Shown one piece after another: positions 23,940-33,163 of a stretch of DNA of 64,000 nucleotides. The DNA is taken from contig NZ_JOEI01000029.1 in NCBI RefSeq assembly GCF_000718095.1, positions 1 to 64,000 on the forward strand, in the 5' to 3' direction. The notes beneath the pieces were generated by a model that was not told the DNA's origin, did no database searches, and saw only the letters and a list, made by a program, of their open reading frames with translations. Source of the stretch: Streptomyces scopuliridis RB72 (GTDB lineage Bacteria; Actinomycetota; Actinomycetes; Streptomycetales; Streptomycetaceae). Each line of letters starts with the position of its first letter. The first letter of the stretch is position 1. The translations under genes were made by a program, and so were the position numbers.

Positions 23940-26741
23940 ATGGAACGTCCCTGGAAAGTGAACTGGCAGGTAAAACAGCGGAGAGGACTGCGCTCGACAG
24001 GCGCTCTGTCCGTAGTCACCGCCATCGCCCTGCTCCTGCTGTCCATCCCCTTGACGACTTCGGCCGCGGTGGCCGGTTCAACAGCGGCCGACGGCACGGA
24101 ATTGACGAAGGACACACTCGTCTCCATCGAGAGGTCGACCAGCGCCGCCGGATTCAGCCATCCTGGTATCGGTGTCACCGCGGACGACCTCACCACCGCC
24201 AGGGCGCAGGTACGGGCGGGCGTCGAGCCATGGAAAAGCCACTACGACGCGATGGTCAAGACGGGTTACGCCTCGCCGACCCTGAAGTCGAAGAACGCCG
24301 GCTCCGTCCTCGATCAGCCGGGAACGGACGCGTTCACAGGCACCGGTACGCAGTCCAAGCTCATCGAGGACTCCTGGGGCGCCCATACACAGGCGATCCT
24401 TTACTACATCACCGGCAACAGCGTGTACCGGGCCAACGCTCTGAAGATCATCAGGATCTGGAGCCACATGGACCCGGCCAAGTATGCCTACTACCCCGAC
24501 TCCCAGATTCACACCGGCGTCCCGCTGTACCGGTTGCTGTCGGCCGCCGAAATCCTGCGCTACACGAGCTTCGACGCCGACTACGGCGACTACAACCTCG
24601 CCTGGACGGAAGCCGACACGGACAACCTCACGACGAACCTCATCGCGCCGATGACGGCGACCTTCCTGCACAAGAACACCAACTACTTCAACCAACACTC
24701 GTACCCGCTCGTCGGCGCCCTCGCCGGATACATCTTCACGGACAATCGTGCGCGCTACTCCGAGGGTGTCGAGTGGTTCACCGTCAACGCCACCTCGCCC
24801 TTGCAGCACCAGAACGGAGCCATCGCCGGCATCTTCAAGCACGTCGACAAGAACAACCCCCTGAACCCGTACGGATACAGCTTCGTCCAGCATCAGGAAA
24901 TGACGCGGGACCAGGCGCATTCAGGGGGCGACGTGGACACCCTCACCGGACTCGCCCGCATCGTTTCGGTGCAGGGAACGAAGATCGACCCCGTCACGGG
25001 AACCGCGTCGACCGCCAGGAACGCGGTGTCCCCTTACACCTTCCTCGACCACCGCATCCTCGCCGGCGCCAACGCCTACGCCCAGTTCATGCTGGGGTAC
25101 GAAACGCCGTGGGTCGACCTCACTGGCGGCACCGGAACGCTGTCGAGCGCCTACCGCGGGCGCCTCTCCGACATCACGGTGGTCAACGAGTTGTACGACA
25201 TCTACACGTACAAGCTCGGGGTCAACGTGGAGAAGAAGGCGCCGTACCTGGCGGAGGCGCATCGGCAGGCCAACGGTCCCCTGTATTACAGAGGCGGGAG
25301 CCTCAGCAACTTCTGGGGAGGTATCGACACCGGCCCTGAATTCTGGCTGGCGTTCCCGATGCCGCTCGCGGGGCAGGCGCCGCCGCCCGCCGGGGAGCGG
25401 CATGTGCAATTCGAGGACAAGAGCGTCTCGTTCAACCCCCGCAAGACGTCCGTCAGGACGGAGGGCGACCGTACGTATACGAGGGTGACCGGCTCACCCA
25501 AGGGCACCACGATCGCCCTTCACGACCTTCACTACCAAGACCGGACGAAGTCCAGCCCGGTCGGGTTGTCGATCCGTACCAGCGGCACGTCCACACTGGA
25601 GATCAGCAAGGACCAGAACACTCCGCCCTTCCGCACGATGACGCTGCCCAACACCCACAATCAGTGGCGGTACCTGACGTACGACATGGCGAACAGCGCC
25701 GCGCCGCCCAACCGGACCGGCGACCACATCGCGTACTACACGGTCAAGGGACGCGGCAACGCCGACGTGGATTTCGACCACGTCAACGTCCTTGCCGGCA
25801 ACGAGCTTTCACCGCCTGTCTTCCCGCAGGGCGCTGCCACCACCCTCGTGACGGTGAAGGGAACCGACTTCGCCACGTCGTTGGCGGCACGTGACGCCAA
25901 CAGCGCCGACACGCTGAGCTACGAGGCCTCCGGGCTGCCGAGCGGCGCCCTGTTGGCCTCGGCCACGGGGGCGTTCACATGGACACCGGGACAGCGCCAG
26001 GTCGGCGCCCACCGGCTGCTGGTGGTGGCCGACGACGGCTCAACCGACACCGTGCTGGAGGTAACGCTCCACGTCGAGAAGAACCGCGCCGCCGCCTATG
26101 ACCGGGCGTTGGACGGCTACGACCCCGAGCGCGCATACACCTCCGCGTCCCTCAACGCGTTCACCGCGGTCGCCGACGATGTCAAGGCATCCATGGAGAC
26201 GGACACCGACCGGCAGTTCGACTCGGCTCTGGTGAGGCTCCAGTCGGCGGTCGCGTCCCTGAAGCTGCTGAATCCGACGCTCGCCGACGATGACAGTCTC
26301 GACTATCCGTCGATCGTGACGTCCGACCTTCCCGTTCCGACCAACGTCCGCAATCTCACCGACGGTGACTACAACACCTTCAGCGGGGACCTGAAGGCGC
26401 CGTTCTCCGTGGACTTCGGAGCGGACTTCCGCGTGACCCCGACGGCATTCGGTCTTCAGGCCCGCTACATGTTCGGCAACCGCTCACAGGGCGCGAACGT
26501 CTACGGGTCCGACAACGGGCAGACCTGGACGCTCCTCACCTCGCGCGAAACGACCGACACCACGGCGTCGAACTACGCCATGGAAACGATCCCGACGCTC
26601 CCCGAGGTGCAAGGGATGTCGTTCCGCTACTTCAAGGTGCGGGTGGACCATCCGGGACCGCCCACCGATCCCGCCTACCCCGGGCTGTCCTCCTTCAGCG
26701 AATTCCGCATCCGCGGGGCACGCGCGGAGGTGCCCACCTGA
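23940..26741 (+). CDS. Large secreted multidomain polysaccharide-lyase-like protein
   Basis: A 933-residue exported protein. The signal peptide has a basic n-region and a hydrophobic core (TAIALLLLSIPLTTSAAVAG). Residues about 60-480 are an alginate-lyase-type helical domain (HPGIGVTADDLTTARAQVRA; EILRYTSFDADYGDYNLAWT; NTNYFNQHSYPLVGALAGYI; GYSFVQHQEMTRDQAHSGGD, where asparagine-histidine and the later histidine-arginine region resemble the active site). Next comes a carbohydrate-binding-like sandwich, a putative Ig-like module (LSYEASGLPSGALLASATGA), a helical FIVAR-like stretch and a C-terminal F5/8-type (CBM32-like) domain. The ATG at 23940 is chosen for the signal peptide. Operator upstream places it in the LacI regulon. 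Substrate unknown, probably a uronate-containing plant glycan. Confidence 0.82.
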   Translation: MERPWKVNWQVKQRRGLRSTGALSVVTAIALLLLSIPLTTSAAVAGSTAADGTELTKDTLVSIERSTSAAGFSHPGIGVTADDLTTARAQVRAGVEPWKSHYDAMVKTGYASPTLKSKNAGSVLDQPGTDAFTGTGTQSKLIEDSWGAHTQAILYYITGNSVYRANALKIIRIWSHMDPAKYAYYPDSQIHTGVPLYRLLSAAEILRYTSFDADYGDYNLAWTEADTDNLTTNLIAPMTATFLHKNTNYFNQHSYPLVGALAGYIFTDNRARYSEGVEWFTVNATSPLQHQNGAIAGIFKHVDKNNPLNPYGYSFVQHQEMTRDQAHSGGDVDTLTGLARIVSVQGTKIDPVTGTASTARNAVSPYTFLDHRILAGANAYAQFMLGYETPWVDLTGGTGTLSSAYRGRLSDITVVNELYDIYTYKLGVNVEKKAPYLAEAHRQANGPLYYRGGSLSNFWGGIDTGPEFWLAFPMPLAGQAPPPAGERHVQFEDKSVSFNPRKTSVRTEGDRTYTRVTGSPKGTTIALHDLHYQDRTKSSPVGLSIRTSGTSTLEISKDQNTPPFRTMTLPNTHNQWRYLTYDMANSAAPPNRTGDHIAYYTVKGRGNADVDFDHVNVLAGNELSPPVFPQGAATTLVTVKGTDFATSLAARDANSADTLSYEASGLPSGALLASATGAFTWTPGQRQVGAHRLLVVADDGSTDTVLEVTLHVEKNRAAAYDRALDGYDPERAYTSASLNAFTAVADDVKASMETDTDRQFDSALVRLQSAVASLKLLNPTLADDDSLDYPSIVTSDLPVPTNVRNLTDGDYNTFSGDLKAPFSVDFGADFRVTPTAFGLQARYMFGNRSQGANVYGSDNGQTWTLLTSRETTDTTASNYAMETIPTLPEVQGMSFRYFKVRVDHPGPPTDPAYPGLSSFSEFRIRGARAEVPT

Positions 26742-26748
26742 GCTGCTG

Positions 26749-27276
26749 GTGACCGTCCTCACCGGTACGGCCGCCGGCGCGGCCAGTGCGGCGCCCCCGG
26801 CGGCGCCGGTCGCCGCCGCCACTGAGGCGTCCCCCGGGTGGGTCTGCCCCGGCACGCCCATACCATCGGGTTACGTGATCACCAGCCGCGCGGCGAACGG
26901 GTGCAACGGTGCCGGCGCCTGGTACATGCAGCCCGTGCAGGACAGGATCTGGGTCTGCGCCACCTCGCCGATCCCCGCCGGCTACGTGATCACCCTCCAC
27001 AGTGCCAATGGCTGCAACAGCAACATCGACACCTGGTTCCTGGAGCTGGCCCGCGACGGCCAGTGGGTCTGTGCGGGCTCGCCGATCCCCACCGGTTACG
27101 TGCTCACCGGCCACATAAGCACCGGCTGCGGCAACATCGGCGTGTGGTTCCAGCAACTGGCCCGCGTCGGCGTGTACATCTGTCCCGGCGTGCCCATTCC
27201 GGCCGGCTACCGTACCGACGCCTGCAACGCGAGCATGTGCGGCGGCCTCGGGGGCTGGCTCCTGCTCAGCGCCTGA
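26749..27276 (+). CDS. Small secreted protein made of four cysteine-bracketed tandem repeats
   Basis: About 175 residues starting at GTG 26749, seven bases after the lyase stop. After an alanine-rich, export-like start (LTGTAAGAASAAPPAAP) come four repeats of about 37-40 residues. Their common core is WVC-(PG/AT/AG)-xPIPxGYV-(I/L)T, then a Cys within the next 15 residues and a tryptophan-containing end (AWYMQP, TWFLEL, VWFQQL, GWLLLS). Each repeat has one pair of cysteines. No family is recognised. The signal peptide lacks a normal basic n-region and no better start is seen upstream, so the 5' end may be wrong or damaged. Position suggests co-transcription with the lyase; a surface or glycan-binding role is a guess. 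Confidence 0.6.
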   Translation: MTVLTGTAAGAASAAPPAAPVAAATEASPGWVCPGTPIPSGYVITSRAANGCNGAGAWYMQPVQDRIWVCATSPIPAGYVITLHSANGCNSNIDTWFLELARDGQWVCAGSPIPTGYVLTGHISTGCGNIGVWFQQLARVGVYICPGVPIPAGYRTDACNASMCGGLGGWLLLSA

Positions 27277-27288
27277 TCCGATCGGATC

Positions 27289-27327
27289 CGCCGGAAGGCA
27301 CCGCGTGGCGCGCGGTGCCTTCCGGCG
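27289..27327. terminator. Strong hairpin terminator
   Basis: CGCCGGAAGGCACCGCG pairs with CGCGGTGCCTTCCGGCG across a very short loop (16-17 bp stem), 13 bases after the repeat-protein stop. It ends the lyase operon. Confidence 0.85.
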
Positions 27328-27500
27328 TCGCGCGCGCGTGTTGAACTCCGCCGGCTCCTGGCGACCGCGGAGCCGCTGCGTCTCGGCTCCCTGCGGCCGT
27401 CGGGTGGTGAGGGATTGACCGGTTGAAGGAATGAGCGGTCCCAGTCGGGCTCATGTGACATGTGGTCAGGCTGAACCATCCAGCCACCCGATGAATTGCT

Positions 27501-27517
27501 TGTCAGGTTCATTGACA
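27501..27517. promoter_or_regulatory. Inverted repeat upstream of the GH97 gene
   Basis: TGTCAGGTTCATTGACA has 5-base arms TGTCA/TGACA seven bases apart, 60 bases upstream of the GH97 start, in a 250-base gap that otherwise shows nothing. It could be an operator for an unlinked regulator; the locus LacI motif is not present here. Confidence 0.35.
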
Positions 27518-27577
27518 GGCCCTCAAATCTCCGCCACGCTCCGATTCATCCGATGACTGGAGAAGGGGTGGCTCCGC

Positions 27578-29482
27578 ATGGCGGTCCATGTCCGTATCCG
27601 CATAACCGTGTTGACGCTGTGTCTCGCGCTTGCGGCAGTGCTGGTCGCCGCGCTGCCGGCCGGCGCCGAGCCTGCCGTCTGGAAGGTCTCCGCCCCGTCC
27701 GCGCATGCCGGGCACGGCCCTGGCGCCGTACTGAGACTCGATCCCTCCAACGGCAGCCCATCGCTGGAGGTGACCCACGACGGGCAGACCGTCATCGAGC
27801 CCTCTCCCCTCGGAATCGTCACGGAAAGAGCCGACCTCTCCACCGGGCTGCGCCTTCTCGGGCGCAGCGACCGTAAGGTCTCCGAGTCGTACCGCACCAC
27901 CGTCGGCAAGGACCGCACCCGCCATGCCCGGATGACTGAGGCGCGCTTCCGCTTCGGCACCGCGGACGGCGCCAGGCTCGATCTGCTCGTGCGGGTCTCC
28001 GGCGACGGCGTCGCCTACCGCTATGTCCTGCCCGCCGACACCGGCGATGTGGTCGGCGAGACCTCCGCGTTCACCCTGCCCGCGGGCTCGGCGGCCTGGC
28101 TCGGCAAGTACCGGAGGGACAACGAGAATCTGTTCGCCCAGTACGACGCGGCCGGCGCCCCCGCCGGCGAGTACATGATGCAGGCGCTGTTCAAGGCCGG
28201 TGACAGCTACGCGCTGGTCGCGGAGTCCGACCTCACCGGGACCTACTCGGGCGCGCGCCTCGTGCACGACGCGGGGTCGGTCACCTACCGTGTCAAGCTC
28301 TGGGACGAGCAGGTGCAGGTCGACGGGGCGCTCACCACCCCCTGGCGTGCTGTGATCACCGGCGATCTGGCGACCGTCACCGAGTCCACGTTCGTCGACG
28401 ACCTCGCCCCCGCCTCGAAGGTTCGTGACACCTCCTGGATCAAGCCGGCTCCCGCGCTGTGGACCTGGCTCGCGGGGGGCAGGCCGGCCGGGCAGAGCCT
28501 GGAGAAGCAGAAGGCGTACGTGGACTACGCGGCTCAGCGCGGCTGGCCGTACACCGTGGTCGACGCGGGCTGGTACTTCGACCCGGACCAGTGGGACGTC
28601 ACCGATCCCGACTGGCAGACGAACAGTTGGATGCCGGAGCTTGTGCGGTACGGCCGTGAGCGTGGCGTCGGCATCCAGGTCTGGATCCACCACCGTGACC
28701 TCGACACTCCCGAGGAGCGGGAGCGGTGGCTGCCGACGCTGGAGGAGTGGGGCGTCAAGGGCGTGAAGATCGACTTTATGGACTCCGAGGCGCAGGAGAC
28801 CTTCCGCTGGTACGACACGATCCTGGCCGGGACCGCGGAACACCACCTCCTCGTCAACTTCCACGGCTCGACGATCCCCAAGGGTGTCCACCGCACGTGG
28901 CCGCAGGTCATGACGATGGAGGGCGTCAACGGCGAGGAGAAGAAGACCAATACCCCGGAGCACCTGGCGACGCTCCCCTTCACCCGCAATGTCATCGGTG
29001 GGATGGACTACACACCGGGTGCCTTCCAGCGTGCGGAGCGTCCCAACGCGGCTTCTGACGCTGGCGAGTTGGGGCTTTCCGTGCTCTACGAGTCCGGCAT
29101 CCAGAACCTTGCGGGCACGCCGGAGTCGTACGACGAACGCCCCGAGGCCCGGCGCTTCCTGGAACAGATCCCGGCGGCCTGGGACGAGACGAAACTACTG
29201 GCGGGTGACCCGGGCAAAGGCGCGGCCCTGGCCCGGCGCGACGCCGAACGCTGGTTCATCGGCGGCATCTTCGCCGGGGCAGCCCGCACCGCCGAGGTCC
29301 CGCTGCGCTTCGGCCACGGCAAGTGGCTGGTGGAGACGGTCACCGACGGCCCCGGTGGCCTGGTGCGCAAGGGCAGGGTGCTGCGCGGTGATACGAAGCT
29401 CTCCGTGCCGGTGGTCGCGAACGGCGGCTTCGCCGCGGTGGCGTGCCACTGGTATCAGGGCCGTACCAGCTGCGACCGCTGA
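27578..29482 (+). CDS. Secreted GH97 glycoside hydrolase (alpha-galactosidase/alpha-glucosidase family)
   Basis: A 634-residue exported enzyme with a Sec signal (TVLTLCLALAAVLVAALPAG). The N-terminal GH97 beta-sandwich covers residues 30-290 (DENLFAQY-type and EYMMQALFKAGDSYALVAES blocks). The barrel starts near WIKPAPALWTWLAGGRPAGQ and contains YTVVDAGWY, GVGIQVWIHHRD, GVKGVKIDFMDSEAQE, NFHGSTIPKGVHRTWP and VMTMEGVNGEE. The aspartate in KIDFMD occupies the nucleophile place of the retaining, alpha-galactosidase-like subgroup, whereas the inverting subgroup uses glutamates elsewhere; so alpha-galactosidase or beta-L-arabinopyranosidase is more likely than alpha-glucosidase. A GH95 gene follows on the same strand. 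Confidence 0.9.
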   Translation: MAVHVRIRITVLTLCLALAAVLVAALPAGAEPAVWKVSAPSAHAGHGPGAVLRLDPSNGSPSLEVTHDGQTVIEPSPLGIVTERADLSTGLRLLGRSDRKVSESYRTTVGKDRTRHARMTEARFRFGTADGARLDLLVRVSGDGVAYRYVLPADTGDVVGETSAFTLPAGSAAWLGKYRRDNENLFAQYDAAGAPAGEYMMQALFKAGDSYALVAESDLTGTYSGARLVHDAGSVTYRVKLWDEQVQVDGALTTPWRAVITGDLATVTESTFVDDLAPASKVRDTSWIKPAPALWTWLAGGRPAGQSLEKQKAYVDYAAQRGWPYTVVDAGWYFDPDQWDVTDPDWQTNSWMPELVRYGRERGVGIQVWIHHRDLDTPEERERWLPTLEEWGVKGVKIDFMDSEAQETFRWYDTILAGTAEHHLLVNFHGSTIPKGVHRTWPQVMTMEGVNGEEKKTNTPEHLATLPFTRNVIGGMDYTPGAFQRAERPNAASDAGELGLSVLYESGIQNLAGTPESYDERPEARRFLEQIPAAWDETKLLAGDPGKGAALARRDAERWFIGGIFAGAARTAEVPLRFGHGKWLVETVTDGPGGLVRKGRVLRGDTKLSVPVVANGGFAAVACHWYQGRTSCDR

Positions 29483-29685
29483 GGCGTGTCGCGGAACCAG
29501 CGCCGTCACGCCCGCGGGGCGGGGCCTGCGCCCGCCGCGGAGCGGCTGATGTCACCGCCGTGCGTGCCGTCGCGAGGCGGAGGATCGGCGTCGTCGACGG
29601 CCCGGACGCACGCGGGCCACACCTTCTTCCAACGGGACAGCTCGGATCAATCACGCCATCTTCGTATGAGGCGCCGGGAGGCATC

Positions 29686-32040
29686 ATGGCCACTGCACCA
29701 GATCCGTCGAGAAGGGCCCTGCTCGCTACAGGCACCGCGCTGGGCGGCGCGCTGGTCGTGGGAGGCGGCAAGTCCGCGTCGGCCCAGGCTGTTTCGCCCG
29801 CCAGGGAATCCGGATCACCACGGACCGCGCCGGTGGAACCACACGTATCCCCGGACATCTGGCGCACCGTGCTCGACGACGCCGACCCGGTATGGCAGCG
29901 GATGCCGAAGACCTGGTACGAAGGCCCGTTCCTCGGCAACGGCTTCCTCGGCTCCGGCATCTACGCCGAACCGGGCGGGAACGCGGTCCGCTTCAATGTC
30001 CAGCATTCCGAAGTCCAGGATCACCGGCCCGAGTTCGGTTCGCTCTTCGGCCTTGCCCGGCTGCCGATCGGTTACTTCACGCTGGAGCCCGTCGGTACCA
30101 TCACCGGCGTCGACTGGCGGCTGCGGCTGCGCGACGTCGAGCTGACCGGCACCCTCACCACCACCGCGGGCTCCCTGACGCTGCGCGCTTTCGTACACTC
30201 CTCGACCGACCTGCTCGCCGTCGAGGTCACGCCGAGCGAGGGAGAGCGCGGCTTTCGCTGGGTCTTCCACCCGGCCGTGGCGATCAGCCCGCGTGCCGCG
30301 TCCAAACCCCTCCCCCCGGGATACGTGGCCAATCCACCGGCCACGATCGAGCAACACGGAGACGTGACCGCCGCCGTACAGCCGCTGCTCGCGGGCGGCC
30401 GGCATGTCACCGCCTGGCAGGAAGTGGCTCGCCACGGCAGGCGCACCCTCTATGCGACGGTCGCGCACTCCCATCCGGCGACCACCGCCCGTGACCGTGC
30501 GCTGCGCGCCGTGCGGACAGCTCGGGCGGTGCCGTACGACGTGCACGCGCTCCCCCACCGCGCGTGGTGGCAGCGCTACTACCGGAAGGGCTTCCTGTCG
30601 CTGCCCGACGCCCGGTTGCAGCGCTTCTACTGGATCCAGCTCTACAAGGTCGCCGCGGCCGCCCGCAAGGACGCGCCGGTGATGGCGACTTCCGGGCCGT
30701 GGCTGGAGCCGACGCCCTGGCCCAACACCTGGTGGAACCTCAACGTCCAGCTTGAGTACTGGCTGATCCACGGCTCCAACCATCTCGAACTCGACGCCGT
30801 CACACGTGCGTTGAGTGAATTCCGGGATCAGCTGGGTGCGGAGATCGCCGCTCCCTATCGTGGGGACTCGTACGGTATTCCGCGCACCACCGACCCGCAG
30901 CTCGTCAACGGTGGCGCCACGTCGGGAGATCTGGGCTACGGCGTCGGCATCCCCGGCCAGGACTCACCCACCCCCGAGGTCGGCAACCTCACCTGGGCAC
31001 TGCACAACGTCTGGCTCAGCTACCGGCACACCATGGACGAGGCCATCCTGCGCGATGTCCTCTTCCCGCTGCTGCGCAAGGCCGTCAACTACTACCTGCA
31101 TTTCCTGACCCCCGGCACCGACGGCAAACTGCATCTCCCGGCGACCTTCTCCCCCGAGTACGGGGTCAACGCGGCCGACTGCAACTACGACCTGATGCTG
31201 CTGCGCTGGGGTTGCCGTACCCTCCTCGACTCAGCCGAACTGCTGGGCAAGCGGGACCCGTTGGCGAACCGCTGGCGCGAGGTGCTGGCCAAGCTCACGC
31301 CGTACCCGGTGGACGGCAACGGTTACATGATCGGAGCCGGGGTCCCCTTCGCCAAGTCACACCGCCACTACTCGCACCTGCTCGCCGTCTATCCGCTGTA
31401 CGAGGTCACGGGCCGGACAGCGGACGAGCGCGCGCTGATCGAGAAGTCGCTCGCCCACTGGGTCGGCTTCGAAGGAGCCCTCCAGGGCTACACATTCACC
31501 GGTGCGGCCTCCATGTCGGCGCTCCTCGGCAAGGGCGACGACGCGCTCAGCTATCTCGGTCAACTGATGACACGCTTCATCCAGCCCAACACCATGTACA
31601 AGGAGTCGGGCCCGGTCATCGAGACCCCGCTGTCCGCCGCCCAGTCGCTGCACGACATGGTGTGCCAGTCCTGGGGCGGCACGATCAGGGTGTTCCCGGC
31701 CCTGCCCGCCGTCTGGCGCGATCTGGTCGTGCACGACTTCCGTACTCAGGGTGCCTTCCTGCTCAGCGCGGTACGGGAGAAGGGCGCGACCCGCTGGGTG
31801 CGGCTCACCAGCGAGGCCGGCGCCACGTGCCTCGTACGCCACGGCATAGTGGGAGCCATCGAAGTCCGGGATGGCCTGGGACGGCCCATGAGGTTCGAAC
31901 AGACCGGCGAAGGCGAGATCCGCATCCCCCTCCGCAAGGGTGAAGCGGCGCTCATCACCGCGGCCGGCGACGCCCCGGATCTCACCATCCGCCCCGTCAC
32001 ACCCAACGAACCGGCCCTCCGGTGGGGGCTGCCCGCCTGA
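29686..32040 (+). CDS. Tat-exported GH95-family glycosidase (alpha-L-fucosidase / alpha-L-galactosidase type)
   Basis: A 784-residue exported enzyme. The signal SRRALLATGTALGGALVVGG looks twin-arginine. Residues about 60-280 form the N-terminal sandwich (WYEGPFLGNGFLGSGIYAEP is the GH95 opening). The helical barrel shows WWNLNVQLEYW, aligning with the family NINTQMNYW whose two asparagines activate water. SPEYGVN is near the acid region, SHRHYSHLLAVYPL matches the HRHxSHL block, and DMVCQSWGGTIRVFPALP matches the end of the barrel. The start at 29686 has GGGAGG five bases before it; the frame is open 81 codons further up but overlaps the GH97 gene. The gap to GH97 is 203 bases. Confidence 0.85.
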   Translation: MATAPDPSRRALLATGTALGGALVVGGGKSASAQAVSPARESGSPRTAPVEPHVSPDIWRTVLDDADPVWQRMPKTWYEGPFLGNGFLGSGIYAEPGGNAVRFNVQHSEVQDHRPEFGSLFGLARLPIGYFTLEPVGTITGVDWRLRLRDVELTGTLTTTAGSLTLRAFVHSSTDLLAVEVTPSEGERGFRWVFHPAVAISPRAASKPLPPGYVANPPATIEQHGDVTAAVQPLLAGGRHVTAWQEVARHGRRTLYATVAHSHPATTARDRALRAVRTARAVPYDVHALPHRAWWQRYYRKGFLSLPDARLQRFYWIQLYKVAAAARKDAPVMATSGPWLEPTPWPNTWWNLNVQLEYWLIHGSNHLELDAVTRALSEFRDQLGAEIAAPYRGDSYGIPRTTDPQLVNGGATSGDLGYGVGIPGQDSPTPEVGNLTWALHNVWLSYRHTMDEAILRDVLFPLLRKAVNYYLHFLTPGTDGKLHLPATFSPEYGVNAADCNYDLMLLRWGCRTLLDSAELLGKRDPLANRWREVLAKLTPYPVDGNGYMIGAGVPFAKSHRHYSHLLAVYPLYEVTGRTADERALIEKSLAHWVGFEGALQGYTFTGAASMSALLGKGDDALSYLGQLMTRFIQPNTMYKESGPVIETPLSAAQSLHDMVCQSWGGTIRVFPALPAVWRDLVVHDFRTQGAFLLSAVREKGATRWVRLTSEAGATCLVRHGIVGAIEVRDGLGRPMRFEQTGEGEIRIPLRKGEAALITAAGDAPDLTIRPVTPNEPALRWGLPA

Positions 32041-32173
32041 TCAGGGCCGGACAGGAAGGGGATCGGCCGCCCGTACCGGCACATCCGTGGCCGTCACGCT
32101 GCTGAGCCAGGGAGCACGCCGGCTCATCGACGGCATCGCCACTGAAGCACTCAAGCCTGAGCGGACATGGGAC

Positions 32174-32207
32174 GGATCCGGGAGCGTACGTGACGCCCCC
32201 GGACCCG
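32174..32207. terminator. Imperfect hairpin between convergent genes
   Basis: GGATCCGGGAGCGT can fold with ACGCCCCCGGACCC with two mismatches, 130 bases after the GH95 stop and 26 bases before the end of the converging MauE-like gene. Probably serves one or both directions. Confidence 0.5.
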
Positions 32208-32232
32208 CTCCCTGACCGCTCCGCGGGCAGTG

Positions 32233-33135
32233 TCAGCTCGCCAGCGGCAGCGCCTTCCGCGACGGCACCGTGCTCAGCAGCTCCGCTCCCACCGGCTCCC
32301 CGCTGTCCGCGTCAAGGAAACTGACGCGGACGACGGGGTCGCCGGGGGTGTCGCGGCTGGACGTGGCGTCGAGTGCGAACACCACGGAGACCGGCCAGGC
32401 CCCCTCCGCTGTCTCGTACACACCCGAGAACAGGAGAATGCGCCAGCCGTCCTCCTCCCAGTGGTCCAGCAGAGCCGACCGGACCACAGGGGAAGCGGCC
32501 TGCCAGGCAAGGGAGTTCTCCAGCAGTTCGACGCTCGCGGCGACCGGCACCCGGTCTCCCGCCCCGGTGCCGAAGAGCGGATGCCCGAAGACACGCAGCC
32601 TCGCCCGACGCAGCGGCAGCAGCCACCACCGGTCGAGATCGGCCGAGAGCGCTATCAGTACGACCGCGGCGGCGGCCAGGAATCCAAGCGACCCGGCGGG
32701 CCGCCCGGAGACCGTGGACCACCAGCTGCCGTGCGCCACGGCCGCCGCCACACCGCTCACCAGCACCACCGCGGCGCGTGCGAACGCGCGCCAGGTGATC
32801 GGCGTGTCCTCGTTCGCCGAGCAGCCGCACGAGGACTCCGGGGCGAGCGCCCGCCCGTAGCCGAGATAGCCGAGAAAACCCGCGCCGAGGAGGGCGGCGG
32901 CCGCCCCCGGCAGCGGGTTGGCAGGTACGGCCAGCAGCCCCGCGGCGATGAGCAGTTCTCCGGCGCCGACGCCGCGCAGCACCAGCGCCGCTCGCTCGCT
33001 GCTGCTCAACATGCGGGCCAGCGCCGTCTTCGGTGCCCCGAGCACGGTGCCGCGGCTGAACAGCTTGACCGCGCCGGTCCAGCCCAGCAGACCGGCAAGG
33101 ACCAGCGGGGCGAGGCCCGTTGTCAGTGAGAGCAT
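32233..33135 (-). CDS. MauE/DoxX-type redox-associated membrane protein with a soluble C-terminal domain
   Basis: A 300-residue protein. The first half has about five hydrophobic segments (LAPLVLAGLLGWTGAVKLFS; GAAAALLGAGFLGYLGYGRA; AAVVLVSGVAAAVAHG; FLAAAAVVLIALSADLD). A cysteine pair, ESSCGCSANED, lies between helices at about residue 100, as in MauE, which helps form disulfides during maturation of exported quinoproteins. The last 120 residues are a soluble domain of unknown kind. The start at 33135 has GAGGAGG upstream; a longer frame overlaps the preceding gene. It is the third gene of an operon with a Tat-exported protein (28-base gap) and a protein with 16 cysteines, suggesting it manages their redox state. 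Confidence 0.75.
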   Translation of the reverse strand: MLSLTTGLAPLVLAGLLGWTGAVKLFSRGTVLGAPKTALARMLSSSERAALVLRGVGAGELLIAAGLLAVPANPLPGAAAALLGAGFLGYLGYGRALAPESSCGCSANEDTPITWRAFARAAVVLVSGVAAAVAHGSWWSTVSGRPAGSLGFLAAAAVVLIALSADLDRWWLLPLRRARLRVFGHPLFGTGAGDRVPVAASVELLENSLAWQAASPVVRSALLDHWEEDGWRILLFSGVYETAEGAWPVSVVFALDATSSRDTPGDPVVRVSFLDADSGEPVGAELLSTVPSRKALPLAS

Positions 33136-33163
33136 CTCTCCGTCTTCCTCCTCGATCCCGCTG

